Part shown: positions 14,246 to 22,019 of the stretch, piece after piece
How the letters are laid out: every line of letters starts with the position of its first letter
Numbering within the stretch: the first letter of the stretch is position 1
DNA from: an uncultured Collinsella sp.
Lineage (GTDB): Bacteria > Actinomycetota > Coriobacteriia > Coriobacteriales > Coriobacteriaceae
NCBI GenBank assembly: GCA_900759335.1
Contig: CAAEUX010000031.1
Coordinates: 1-27,067, forward strand
Reading direction: 5' to 3'
Length of the DNA: 27,067 nucleotides
The notes under the pieces: generated by a model
Seen by the model: the letters and a program-made list of their open reading frames with translations, nothing else
Database searches by the model: none
Told to the model about the DNA's origin: nothing
Made by a program: the position numbers and the translations under genes

Positions 14246-16903
14246 TTAGGCGCCGAGTGCGGTCTTAGCGGCCGCGAGGGCATCGGCGATACCGGCAGCG
14301 TTCTTGCCACCGGCCTGGGCCATGTTGGGACGGCCACCACCGCGACCGTCAACCAGGCCCGCGATCTGCTTGATCACGTTACCGGCGTGGAACCCGGCCT
14401 TGACGGCGTCATCGGAGCCGGCAGCGAGCAGGGCCGGGGTGCCTTTCTCGGTCACGCTGGCAACAACGCAGGCGACGGGGCCGGCGACCTTCTGGTGCAC
14501 GGTATCCCAAACGTTGCGCAGGTCTGCGGCCTCGAGACCCAGAAGCTCAGCGACGACGAGCTTGTAGCCGTCGAGCTCGACGGCGCCCTCGATGGCGCTG
14601 GAGATGGCGTCGGAGGAGCCACCGGTCAAAGCCTTCTTGAGCTTATTGGACGTCTCGCGCAGCTCGGCCTGCAGGTTCTCCACGCGAGCGGGAACCTCGT
14701 CTACGCGGCACTTGAGCGCAGCGGCGGCGGCGTCGACGAGCGCCAGGCGGTCGGCCATATAGTCGAGAGCACCCTTAGAGGTCACGGCCTCGATACGACG
14801 GACATTCGAGCCCGTAGAGGACTCGGAAATGATCTTGAACAGGCCAATCTCAGCAGTGTTGGCAGCGTGCGTGCCACCGCAGAGCTCGCGGGAGAACGGC
14901 TGGTCCTCGGCGCCCACGGAGACGACGCGGACGACATCGCCGTACTTCTCGCCAAACAGAGCGACAGCGCCGGCAGCCTTAGCCTCGTCGATGCCCATGA
15001 CACGGGTCACGACCGGCTTGGAAGCGAAGATCTGCTGGTTGACCAGGTCCTCGACAGCCTTGAGCTGCTCGGAGGACAGGGCCTCGAAGTGCGTAAAGTC
15101 AAAGCGCAGGTGCTCGGGCGTCACCAGCGAGCCGGCCTGGGAGACGTGCTCGCCCAGGACCTGCTTAAGGGCGGCGTCGAGCAGGTGCGTGGCGGTGTGG
15201 TTGCGGCGCAGGAAGCCGCGGCGCTCGGCGTCGAGCGCGGCGGTCACGGTAGCACCGACGGCCAGCATGCCCTCGGCAACGTGGGCGACGTGAGCATACA
15301 GGCCGTTGTGGTTCTTGGTATCGGAAACGGTCAGCGAAACGCCCTCGGCGGAAAGCTCGCCGGCATCGCCCTGCTGGCCACCCATCTCGGCATAGAACGG
15401 AGTGCGATCGAGAACGACCTCGACGTCCTCGCCGGCGGCAGCGGACTCGACGGACTCGCCGTTGCGCACGATGGCAACAACCTTGGCGCCCTCGATCACA
15501 TCGTTGTCATAGCCGTCGAACTCAGTCGCGGCGACCTTGTCGGAAAGCTCGACCCAAACGTCGTTGAAGCTGCCCCAGGCGTCGCCTTTGGCATTGGCGC
15601 GGGCGCGGGCCTTCTGGTCCTCCATGCAGGCAGTGAAGCCGTCCATATCGACATCGTGGCCAGCGGTGCCGGCGATCTCGACGGTCAGGTCGATGGGGAA
15701 ACCAAAGGTGTCGTGCAGCTTAAAGGCAACATCGCCCGGAAGCACAGCACCCTCGGCAAGCGCTGCCAGGGCCTCATCCAGGTAGACGCGACCGTTGTCG
15801 AGCGTCGTGGAGAAGCGCTCCTCCTCGGAGGCGACGATACCCTTGACGAGGGCGACGTTCTTGAGCAGCTCGGGATAAGCCTCGCCCATCTGAGCGTTGA
15901 CTTCGTCGATGAACTTGGTCAGGAAGGCGCCCTCGATGCCCAGCAGGCGACCGTGGAACACGGCACGACGGAGCAGGCGGCGAAGGACGTACTCGCGACC
16001 CTCGTTACCGGGAAGGATGCCGTCCGAGATCATAAAGTCGACGGCACGGGAGTGGTCGGCGATGATACGCAGGGAGCGGCTGGCGCCGGAGTAATCGTCG
16101 GCGTCATAGGTCTTGCCGCTAATCTTCTCGCCCAGCTTGATGAGGTGCTGCATCAGATCGCCGTCGTAGTTGGCGGTCTTGTGCTGCATGATGGCGGCCA
16201 TGCGCTCCAGGCCCATGCCCGTATCGAGGTTGCGGTGCGGCAGCTCCGGCATGGAGCCGTCCTCCTGGCGGTCATACTGGGTAAAGACGAGGTTCCAGAA
16301 CTCCAGGAAGCGGTCGCAGTCGCAGCCGGGCTTGCAGTCGGGACTACCGCAGCCGACCTCCTCGCCCATGTCAAAGTAGATCTCGGAGCAGGGACCGCAG
16401 GGGCCAGTGGGGCCAGCGGCCCAGAAGTTGTCGTCCTCGCCCAGGCGGGAGATGTGGTCCTCGGCAACGCCCAGAGAACGCCACACGTCGTGGGTCTCGT
16501 CGTCCTCGGTAAAGACGGTAAAGTACAGGCGGTCGAGCGGCAGCTTGAACTCCTTGGTGATGAGCTCAAAGGCCCAGGCGCAAGCCTGCTGCTTGGAGAC
16601 GCCGCCAAAGGAGAAGTCGCCGAGCATCTCAAAGAAGGACAGGTGACGGCCGTCCTCGCCGATGCAATCGATGTCGTTGGTGCGGACGCACTTCTGGCAG
16701 GAGATAGCGCCGATCTCCTTCATGGTCTTCTTGCCCTGGTAGTACTCCTTAAACTGGTTCATGCCGGCGTTGGCAAGCAGCAGCGAAGGATCGTCGGGGA
16801 CGAGGGACGAAGAAGGATAGAGCTTAAGACCGCGCTCCTCAAAGAAGTTGAGGAACTTGGAGCGAATCTCGGCCGTAGTCATTGACGGGTAGTCAGCACT
16901 CAT
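14246..16903 (-). CDS. alaS: alanyl-tRNA synthetase
   Basis: An 885-residue class II synthetase that charges tRNA-Ala. The catalytic core starts with LLLANAGMNQFKEYYQG. A Cys-rich insertion (GCGSPDCKPGCDCDRF) is usual in many bacterial forms. The editing domain shows the zinc motifs HTATH and CGGTH, and a C-Ala domain ends in the Gly-rich DGRGGGRPNMAQAGG. The start at 16903 has GAGGAG about 9 nt ahead. A second ATG at 16882 (MTTAEIRSKF) is also possible. It is the first gene of the alaS-aroB operon. No T-box leader was seen, and the space ahead of it is too short for one. Confidence 0.98.
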   Translation of the reverse strand: MSADYPSMTTAEIRSKFLNFFEERGLKLYPSSSLVPDDPSLLLANAGMNQFKEYYQGKKTMKEIGAISCQKCVRTNDIDCIGEDGRHLSFFEMLGDFSFGGVSKQQACAWAFELITKEFKLPLDRLYFTVFTEDDETHDVWRSLGVAEDHISRLGEDDNFWAAGPTGPCGPCSEIYFDMGEEVGCGSPDCKPGCDCDRFLEFWNLVFTQYDRQEDGSMPELPHRNLDTGMGLERMAAIMQHKTANYDGDLMQHLIKLGEKISGKTYDADDYSGASRSLRIIADHSRAVDFMISDGILPGNEGREYVLRRLLRRAVFHGRLLGIEGAFLTKFIDEVNAQMGEAYPELLKNVALVKGIVASEEERFSTTLDNGRVYLDEALAALAEGAVLPGDVAFKLHDTFGFPIDLTVEIAGTAGHDVDMDGFTACMEDQKARARANAKGDAWGSFNDVWVELSDKVAATEFDGYDNDVIEGAKVVAIVRNGESVESAAAGEDVEVVLDRTPFYAEMGGQQGDAGELSAEGVSLTVSDTKNHNGLYAHVAHVAEGMLAVGATVTAALDAERRGFLRRNHTATHLLDAALKQVLGEHVSQAGSLVTPEHLRFDFTHFEALSSEQLKAVEDLVNQQIFASKPVVTRVMGIDEAKAAGAVALFGEKYGDVVRVVSVGAEDQPFSRELCGGTHAANTAEIGLFKIISESSTGSNVRRIEAVTSKGALDYMADRLALVDAAAAALKCRVDEVPARVENLQAELRETSNKLKKALTGGSSDAISSAIEGAVELDGYKLVVAELLGLEAADLRNVWDTVHQKVAGPVACVVASVTEKGTPALLAAGSDDAVKAGFHAGNVIKQIAGLVDGRGGGRPNMAQAGGKNAAGIADALAAAKTALGA

Positions 16904-16949
16904 AGAGGGAATCTCCTCGGTTTCACATCGAAACAGTTCAAACGTAACG

Positions 16950-16977
16950 ATATTACCATCCCACCGCGCCTACGCAA
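16950..16977 (-). promoter_or_regulatory. candidate promoter of the alaS operon
   Basis: On the minus strand, TTGCGT (plus 16972-16977) and TAATAT (plus 16950-16955) are 16 bp apart. Transcription would start near 16943, about 40 nt ahead of alaS. The -35 box overlaps the T-run of the upstream terminator. Confidence 0.5.
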
Positions 16978-17005
16978 AAAAGAGGGTCGCCAAACAGCGA
17001 CCCTC
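16976..17005 (-). terminator. terminator of the DUF948-AI-2E operon
   Basis: GAGGGTCGC (16982-16990) and GCGACCCTC (16997-17005) form a perfect 9-bp stem with a 6-nt loop. Six Ts follow on the minus strand. The only minus-strand gene upstream is the AI-2E permease, which ends at 17344. Its transcript must therefore run antisense through the small gene at 17098-17337 before stopping here. Confidence 0.85.
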
Positions 17006-17038
17006 CAGCGAAAGTGCACGTTATTCAGTACTGTGCGA

Positions 17039-17053
17039 TCCTTTGAAAAAGGA
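17039..17053. promoter_or_regulatory. TCCTTT-GAA-AAAGGA palindrome upstream of the small membrane gene
   Basis: A perfect 6-3-6 palindrome lies about 45 nt ahead of the start of the 79-residue gene. Possible -10 boxes TAGAAT (17060-17065) and TATAAG (17070-17075) follow, but no well-spaced -35 was found. It could be an operator or a small hairpin. Confidence 0.3.
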
Positions 17054-17097
17054 CTGCTGTAGAATTACATATAAGAGTCACCCGGAAGGAGCGATCG

Positions 17098-17337
17098 ATG
17101 AAAAGTAAACGATTTGTCCTGAATGCACTTCTGGTACTAGCACTTTTAGCGCTCTTGGCCTTCTCCTGCTGGTACGCAAACCAACCAGCATTTGGCTACG
17201 TATTGTATGCAGTAATGTCCGGCGATAAGGCTTATTACACTCTACGCGCAATTGACGTTCTCTTTTTCTATGTAGCCGGCCCCTTATCAACCGCTTTGCT
17301 CGCGTTTATTGTCATTTACAACTTCAAGAAACGTTAA
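17098..17337 (+). CDS. small two-helix membrane protein, unknown function
   Basis: 79 residues, not recognised. It has a basic start (MKSKR), a strongly hydrophobic helix at about 7-26, a short loop, a second helix at about 52-75, and a basic end (NFKKR). This fits an integral membrane protein. A Cys at 24 is not in a good lipobox. The gene is supported by an excellent GGAAGGAG site 6 nt before the ATG. Its base composition looks clearly richer in A and T than all neighbours, suggesting recent acquisition or a lineage-specific gene. It is the only plus-strand gene in the right two-thirds of the window. It converges with the AI-2E gene with a 6-nt gap and no terminator between. Confidence 0.7.
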   Translation: MKSKRFVLNALLVLALLALLAFSCWYANQPAFGYVLYAVMSGDKAYYTLRAIDVLFFYVAGPLSTALLAFIVIYNFKKR

Positions 17338-17343
17338 TAGGGC

Positions 17344-18756
17344 CTATTTAGAATCCGAATCGTCCATGGAGCCGTCGATGCCGGTTTTGGTATCGTCGTC
17401 CGAGTTGGAGTCATCGTCCTTGGCGAAGGGATTCTTGAAGAAGCCCGTGGCATCGGGTTGCAAACCCGAGAGCTTGATCCAGGGATTATCGAACTCGGGC
17501 TTAGGCATCGCTTGGGCCTCGGGCGCAGTCTCGTTGCCGATGAGCTCGGACTCGTAAATGAAGGTATCGTCGCCGAGCGCGTCGTAGGCGGCGACCGGGT
17601 TGCCATCGGCATCGCGGTACGGTGTGCCCTTAAACACGGCGCCGTCATAGGCCACAAGCTGGCGGCCGGTCTCATTCTCGAAGTAGTACACGAAGATACC
17701 TTTGAGGGCCGCACAAAGCGGGATGGCAGTAATCATGCCGATGGGGCCCATGAGTGCCGAGCCAATAACGAGCGCCGTGAGGCTCATGATGGGATGCACC
17801 TGCACCGAGCTCTGCATAACCTTAGGCGAAATCACGTTATCGGTGACGTTTTGCGCGACCATCGTCACGATAAGCGTCCATAACGCCAACATGGGGCTGA
17901 ACATGAAACCAAGCACTGTGGCGATTGCTGCGCTCACCCAAGGACCGACGACCGGAACCAAATGCATGATGCCGGTAAAGATAGCCATGAGCGCCGCATA
18001 CGGATGGCCGATGATCATAAAACCGATAAAGGCGAGGAAACCACCGCAGATGGACGTCACGACCATACCGCGCATGTAGCCGCCGACAGAGCGAGAAAGG
18101 ATGGCGACCATAAAGCGGTACGAGGTCTCCTTCTCCTGACCGATGATGGTGCAAATCTCGTGATGCATGCGAGGGTAGTCGCAGGCCATCCAGTAGGCAA
18201 GCACCAGACCAAGGAAGATCACGAACAACTGCGAGGCCGTATTGGTGATGAGCGGGAACACACCGCGGCCAAGCTCAGCAGCAATCTGAGACACATACTT
18301 CGATGCCACGGCAACCAGCGACGAAAGATTATCGTCCAGATACTCCTTGAGCGGCGTGTTGTTGAGCGTCTTGGCATGCGAGATCATCTCGTTGAGGTCG
18401 CCACCCGCAACACGAAGCTGCTCGGGCAGGCGGCTCAGGACTTCCATGATCTGACCAAAGAGAATCGGCGACAAGATGCAAACGACACCGACGAGCACAG
18501 CAACAACAACAATAAGCGCGATAAGCGAACCGATGCCGCGATTCACGCCATGGTGCTCGAGCCAGTTAGTGATCGGGGACATCACAAAAGCAATGATGGA
18601 GCCGACGGCAAGAAACTCAATAACCGGTGCCAGGATGCCCATAAGGTTAAAGATGACAGCAGCAATAACAATGCAGCCGACAACAGTCCAAATGCGCAGC
18701 GTCAGAATACGGGTGTCGCGCAGCACGCGATCGGTTTGTTGGGAGTGCTCACTCAT
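17344..18756 (-). CDS. AI-2E family transporter (PerM-like)
   Basis: A 470-residue polytopic membrane protein. Paired N-terminal helices (about 20-90) and several C-terminal helices flank a central soluble stretch. The family-typical HLVPVVGPWVSAAIATVLGF and NVTDNVISPKVMQ are present. Members move small solutes or ions; the name comes from AI-2 export claims, and the true substrate here is unknown. The last 110 or so residues form a soluble tail that ends in an acidic Asp/Ser-rich run. Its start overlaps the sigma-factor stop as ATGA, so it belongs to the sigma operon. Confidence 0.9.
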   Translation of the reverse strand: MSEHSQQTDRVLRDTRILTLRIWTVVGCIVIAAVIFNLMGILAPVIEFLAVGSIIAFVMSPITNWLEHHGVNRGIGSLIALIVVVAVLVGVVCILSPILFGQIMEVLSRLPEQLRVAGGDLNEMISHAKTLNNTPLKEYLDDNLSSLVAVASKYVSQIAAELGRGVFPLITNTASQLFVIFLGLVLAYWMACDYPRMHHEICTIIGQEKETSYRFMVAILSRSVGGYMRGMVVTSICGGFLAFIGFMIIGHPYAALMAIFTGIMHLVPVVGPWVSAAIATVLGFMFSPMLALWTLIVTMVAQNVTDNVISPKVMQSSVQVHPIMSLTALVIGSALMGPIGMITAIPLCAALKGIFVYYFENETGRQLVAYDGAVFKGTPYRDADGNPVAAYDALGDDTFIYESELIGNETAPEAQAMPKPEFDNPWIKLSGLQPDATGFFKNPFAKDDDSNSDDDTKTGIDGSMDDSDSK

Positions 18757-19544
18757 GAACGAATCATCACTCCGTCGGGGTCGATCTTGTCCTGAATCTT
18801 CTTAAGCGTGCGGCGCAGCAGACGCGAAACCTGCACCTGAGAAATACCCAGCTTCTTGGCGATCTCGATCTGGGTCATGCCCTTCACAAAGCGCAGCTCG
18901 ATCACCTCGCGCTCGCGCGGCGAGAAATCACGGATGGCTTCCTCGATCACTAGGCGGTCATCGGTAAAGTCGAGCTCGTTGTCGTCGTCGGCGTAACGGT
19001 CGAGAATCGAGGGGGCATCGTCGGAATCGGACGCACCAGGAGCCTCGATGGGCACCGAGGTATAGGCCGAAGACGATTCCATAGCCTCGAGGACCTCATC
19101 GACAGTCACATCTAGATACTCAGCGATCTCCTCAACCTTGGGCGAACGCTGCAGCTCGTTGGTAAGTTTGTCAGTAACCTGGTTGACCTTGGCCGAGAGC
19201 TCCTGCAGACGACGCGGTACGCGCACGCTCCAGCCCTTGTCGCGGAAATGGCGTTTGATCTCGCCCAGGATAGTGGGTGTCGCAAACGTCGTGAACTCGA
19301 GTCCGCGCTCGGGATCAAAACGGTCGATAGCCTTGAGCAAGCCCAAATAGCCGACCTGCATGAGGTCGTCGAGCGGCTCGCCGCGATTCTTAAATTTGTT
19401 GGCAAGAAACCTTACCAGGTTCATATGGGACATGACGAGCTGCTCACGGGCGTCCGGATCACCGGTCTCCTTGTAACGACGAAACAGCTCGCGGGTTTTC
19501 TCCTTGTCCCAAGCGGTCTTGCCGCTCCGGGAACGTTCGGTCAT
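18753..19544 (-). CDS. SigB/SigF/SigG-family RNA polymerase sigma factor
   Basis: A 263-residue sigma-70 family group 3 factor. Region 2 is around 59-104 (DDLMQVGYLGLLKAIDRFDP and GLEFTTFATPTILGEIKRHF). Region 3 follows (WSVRVPRRLQEL). Region 4 has its helix-turn-helix near 223-247 (MTQIEIAKKLGISQVQVSRL). Such factors direct stress or sporulation genes in relatives. It is encoded one base after an RsbW-like anti-sigma gene, the classic arrangement. AAGGCGG inside the upstream gene gives the ribosome binding site. A general-stress role is inferred from the family. Confidence 0.95.
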   Translation of the reverse strand: MTERSRSGKTAWDKEKTRELFRRYKETGDPDAREQLVMSHMNLVRFLANKFKNRGEPLDDLMQVGYLGLLKAIDRFDPERGLEFTTFATPTILGEIKRHFRDKGWSVRVPRRLQELSAKVNQVTDKLTNELQRSPKVEEIAEYLDVTVDEVLEAMESSSAYTSVPIEAPGASDSDDAPSILDRYADDDNELDFTDDRLVIEEAIRDFSPREREVIELRFVKGMTQIEIAKKLGISQVQVSRLLRRTLKKIQDKIDPDGVMIRS

Positions 19545-19545
19545 A

Positions 19546-19923
19546 TTAGATATCCGCCTTGAGGTCGAGGGAAAGCGTCAGGGGCGCCGCAGTTTTTTCG
19601 TAGGAGTCGCACACGCTCGCGAGGATGAGCTCGGCATACACCGCAGCCTGGTCGTCTTCATCGACCGTAGCCTGATCGCCAAAGGTAATAGTCATGCCAA
19701 CGTGGGTCTCATCGACATCGAATTTGATGGTGATGTCATCGCAGTCGACCGCGGTACAACCAAAGATGAAAGCCTCCTCGGCAGCCATGCGGATGTCCTC
19801 GATGCGATCGACAGACATGGAACACAGGGCACCAACGTTGGCTGCCGTCATGCGCACAAGGCGAGCGAGACACGGGTCGCCGGCAACGGTCAGCGTGATG
19901 GGGCAGGTTGCTTCGCTACTCAT
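19546..19923 (-). CDS. RsbW-like anti-sigma factor with degenerate ATP site
   Basis: 125 residues, resembling RsbW/SpoIIAB in length, position and overall pattern (VDRIEDIRMAAEEA aligns with the N-box helix). The key ATP-site residues are missing. The N-box Asn of EAxxN is Phe54 (EAFIF at 50-54). The DxGxG box is replaced by FGDQAT. The GMG lid box is absent. It may therefore still hold the sigma factor but should not act as a kinase on an anti-anti-sigma partner. No RsbV-like gene is in the window. The start at 19923 has GAGGAG, and it overlaps the DUF948 gene by 8 nt. The assignment rests mainly on context and pattern. Confidence 0.75.
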   Translation of the reverse strand: MSSEATCPITLTVAGDPCLARLVRMTAANVGALCSMSVDRIEDIRMAAEEAFIFGCTAVDCDDITIKFDVDETHVGMTITFGDQATVDEDDQAAVYAELILASVCDSYEKTAAPLTLSLDLKADI

Positions 19924-20503
19924 CGCAGGACTCCTCAGAGGTCTCGGAAGGTGTATAGGTGTAATACTGAGCCGGCTTGGCTACAGACTTCTGGCCATCA
20001 TCGTCGCCCGCGGCGGCCTCGTCCTCGCCAATTAGGACGCGCTCGGTAGGCCGCTCTGCCTCCGCAGCAGCAGCGGCGAGCTTGCGCTCGGTGTCAGCTG
20101 CAGGAGACTTCACCTTATTGAAGAGCTTCTGCACAGCACCGGCGGCAGAGTCGGTCACGCTCGACACAGCATTGCTGGCCTCGGCCATGCTGCCCGTAAC
20201 CTCGGAAATGTCGCGAACCACGGCTTCGACCTCTACGAGATTGGAGGTAAGGGCATCAACTGCCGTCTTGCTCGACTTAAGCAGCGGCTCCATCTGGGCA
20301 AGCGCCGGCGTAAGCTCATCGACAGCGCCATCGAGCTTTGCCACCACAGGCTGAGCCTCGGCGAGTGTGTTGTTGAGGTCGCTCACCGTCTTGTCGAGCG
20401 AGTCGACGACGGTGCGGGTCTTGCGCAGCGTGAGCGCGAGCTCGATAACAGCCCACACGCCGGCAACGGCAAGTAGCAGCAGGACGATTTGAATGGGACT
20501 CAT
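19916..20503 (-). CDS. DUF948 membrane-anchored coiled-coil protein
   Basis: 195 residues. One N-terminal membrane helix (about 5-26) is followed by a long heptad-like region (about 30-130: VVDSLDKTVSDLNNTLAEAQ and similar), then an acidic, Ala/Glu-rich tail. This matches DUF948 (YtxG-like) proteins, general-stress or envelope proteins in Firmicutes with no known mechanism. The start at 20503 has GGGAGG. It is the first gene of the operon with the anti-sigma and sigma genes. A membrane sensor role is possible but unproven. Confidence 0.85.
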   Translation of the reverse strand: MSPIQIVLLLLAVAGVWAVIELALTLRKTRTVVDSLDKTVSDLNNTLAEAQPVVAKLDGAVDELTPALAQMEPLLKSSKTAVDALTSNLVEVEAVVRDISEVTGSMAEASNAVSSVTDSAAGAVQKLFNKVKSPAADTERKLAAAAAEAERPTERVLIGEDEAAAGDDDGQKSVAKPAQYYTYTPSETSEESCDE

Positions 20504-20544
20504 ACAAGCCTCCCAAAGGAATCGAAATACAGACGCTGTTTATG

Positions 20545-20570
20545 GTACCCCAAAGAAGGGGAAAGTTACC
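20545..20570 (-). promoter_or_regulatory. candidate SigB-type promoter of the sigma operon
   Basis: On the minus strand, GGTAAC (plus 20565-20570) and GGGTAC (plus 20545-20550) lie 14 bp apart. The known SigB/SigF consensus is about GTTTAA-N12-14-GGGTAT. The -10 matches at 5 of 6 and the -35 at 3 of 6. The start would fall near 20537, about 33 nt ahead of the DUF948 gene. This would make the operon self-activating. Confidence 0.35.
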
Positions 20571-20598
20571 CAAAGGGAATGCGCGAGGCGCCAATGAC

Positions 20599-21963
20599 CT
20601 ATTTGGGAGCGTTGCCGCTACGGTCGCGCTCGCTTTGCTCCACACGCCACTCTTCCCAACCGCGGCCCGCAGGCTGCCAGAACGCGCCGCGCTCCAGTCC
20701 CTCGGGCAAATAGCGCTGATCGACCCAGCCTTCGGGATAATCATGCGGATACTTATACACACCGTATTCGTCGCTGCCCGGGCGATGACGGTCGCGCAGA
20801 TAACTCGGCACCTCGCGCAAGCCGCTGCTATGAATATCGGCCAGCGCCGCATCGATCGAAGCCTCGCACGCGTTGGATTTTGGCGCCAAGCACACATAGA
20901 GCGCAGCCTGAGCCAGGTTAATGCGACACTCGGGATAGCCAATGACCTCAGCAGACTTAAACGCGGCATGCGCCACCAAAAGCGCCTGCGGATCGGCGTT
21001 GCCGACGTCCTCGGAAGCATGAATCATAATACGGCGAGCAATAAACTTGGGATCCTCCCCCGCATCGATCATGCGTGCAAGCCAATAGATCGTGGCATCG
21101 GGGTCGCTACCGCGCATAGACTTAATAAACGCACTGATAATGTCGTAGTGCATGTCGCCGTTTTTGTCATACGAAAAACCACGACGCGGGTTGGCAATCT
21201 TAACGTCATCCACGGTGATGGGATAGCGCTCCCCCGCCGCCGGCGCTGGCGTCCCGTCCGTATCGGGACGCGTGACGGCAATCTCGCTCGCAAGCTCGAG
21301 CGTCGTGAGCGCCGAACGAGCATCGCCCGCGGCCAGCGTGCAGATGGACTTAACCGTATCCTCATCGGCCGAAAACTTACCGTTCAGACCCTGCGGTGCC
21401 TCGAGCGCACGCTCAATGAGCGTGGCGATATCCTCGTCCTTTAAGTGCTCAAGCTCCACCACGCGACCACGCGAGAGCAACGCCGAGTTGACCTCGAAGT
21501 ACGGATTCTCCGTCGTGGCGCCAATCATAATGACAGTACGGTTCTCAACTGCATGCAGTAAGGCATCCTGCTGCGACTTGGAGAAGCGATGAATCTCGTC
21601 GATGAACAAAATGGTGCGGCGGTCGTAGGTATTCAGGCGCGTCTTGGCCTCGTCAATCACGCGACGCAGGTCCTTCACGGTACCCGTCACGGCGCTTACC
21701 TCGACAAACTCGCTCTTGGTATGGTTGGCGATGATATGCGCCAGCGTCGTCTTGCCCGTACCGGCCGGCCCATACAGAATCACGCTCGATAGCACATCAT
21801 GCTCGATGGCCGCACGCAGCCACGAGCCCTTACCGACGGCCTTTTGCTGACCCACGTACTCGTCGAGCGAATTGGGGCGCATGCGCACCGCGAGCGGCGC
21901 ATTTTTAAAGGAACGCTCGCGCGTCGAGGCAGAAAATAGGTCGTCCATAGCCATCCCATGCAT
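20599..21963 (-). CDS. rarA: replication-associated recombination protein A (RarA/MgsA)
   Basis: 454 residues. An AAA+ ATPase related to clamp loaders that acts at stalled forks. Walker A GPAGTGKT is at 65-72 and Walker B ILFIDEIH at 118-125. Sensor 1 is in GATTENP, and the helical C-terminal tetramerisation domain follows (LARMIDAGEDPKFIARR and YPHDYPEGWV are family-typical). The start is uncertain: ATG codons at 21963, 21954 and 21948 and a TTG at 21966 are in frame, and none has a clear ribosome binding site. It is downstream of dgt, with its own promoter overlapped by a LexA box. Confidence 0.95.
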   Translation of the reverse strand: MHGMAMDDLFSASTRERSFKNAPLAVRMRPNSLDEYVGQQKAVGKGSWLRAAIEHDVLSSVILYGPAGTGKTTLAHIIANHTKSEFVEVSAVTGTVKDLRRVIDEAKTRLNTYDRRTILFIDEIHRFSKSQQDALLHAVENRTVIMIGATTENPYFEVNSALLSRGRVVELEHLKDEDIATLIERALEAPQGLNGKFSADEDTVKSICTLAAGDARSALTTLELASEIAVTRPDTDGTPAPAAGERYPITVDDVKIANPRRGFSYDKNGDMHYDIISAFIKSMRGSDPDATIYWLARMIDAGEDPKFIARRIMIHASEDVGNADPQALLVAHAAFKSAEVIGYPECRINLAQAALYVCLAPKSNACEASIDAALADIHSSGLREVPSYLRDRHRPGSDEYGVYKYPHDYPEGWVDQRYLPEGLERGAFWQPAGRGWEEWRVEQSERDRSGNAPK

Positions 21964-21987
21964 CAATCAAAAGCTTTGTTCATCAAC

Positions 21988-21993
21988 AGTATA
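21988..21993 (-). promoter_or_regulatory. -10 box of rarA
   Basis: TATACT on the minus strand, with no strong -35; the -35 position at 17 bp spacing falls inside the LexA-like palindrome. Transcription would start near 21981, giving a very short leader. Confidence 0.5.
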
Positions 21994-22003
21994 CCGAATA
22001 AAT

Positions 22004-22019
22004 ACGAACTACCGTTCGT
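22004..22019. promoter_or_regulatory. LexA (SOS) box
   Basis: ACGAAC-TACC-GTTCGT is a perfect 6-4-6 palindrome. Its core matches the Gram-positive and actinobacterial LexA site CGAAC-N4-GTTCG exactly. It overlaps the dgt stop codon and the -35 position of rarA, so bound LexA would block the promoter. A fork-repair gene is a sensible SOS target. Confidence 0.75.

Noticed and set aside
14387..16885. An 832-codon open frame on the plus strand opposite alaS
   Set aside because: It is the mirror of a certain, highly conserved gene. GC-rich third positions keep the opposite frame open. The product is Gly/Leu/Val-rich with no recognisable domain.
16904..17040. A T-box or other riboswitch ahead of alaS
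   Set aside because: The predicted leader is only about 40 nt and lacks T-box landmarks; the hairpin present is the terminator of the neighbouring operon.
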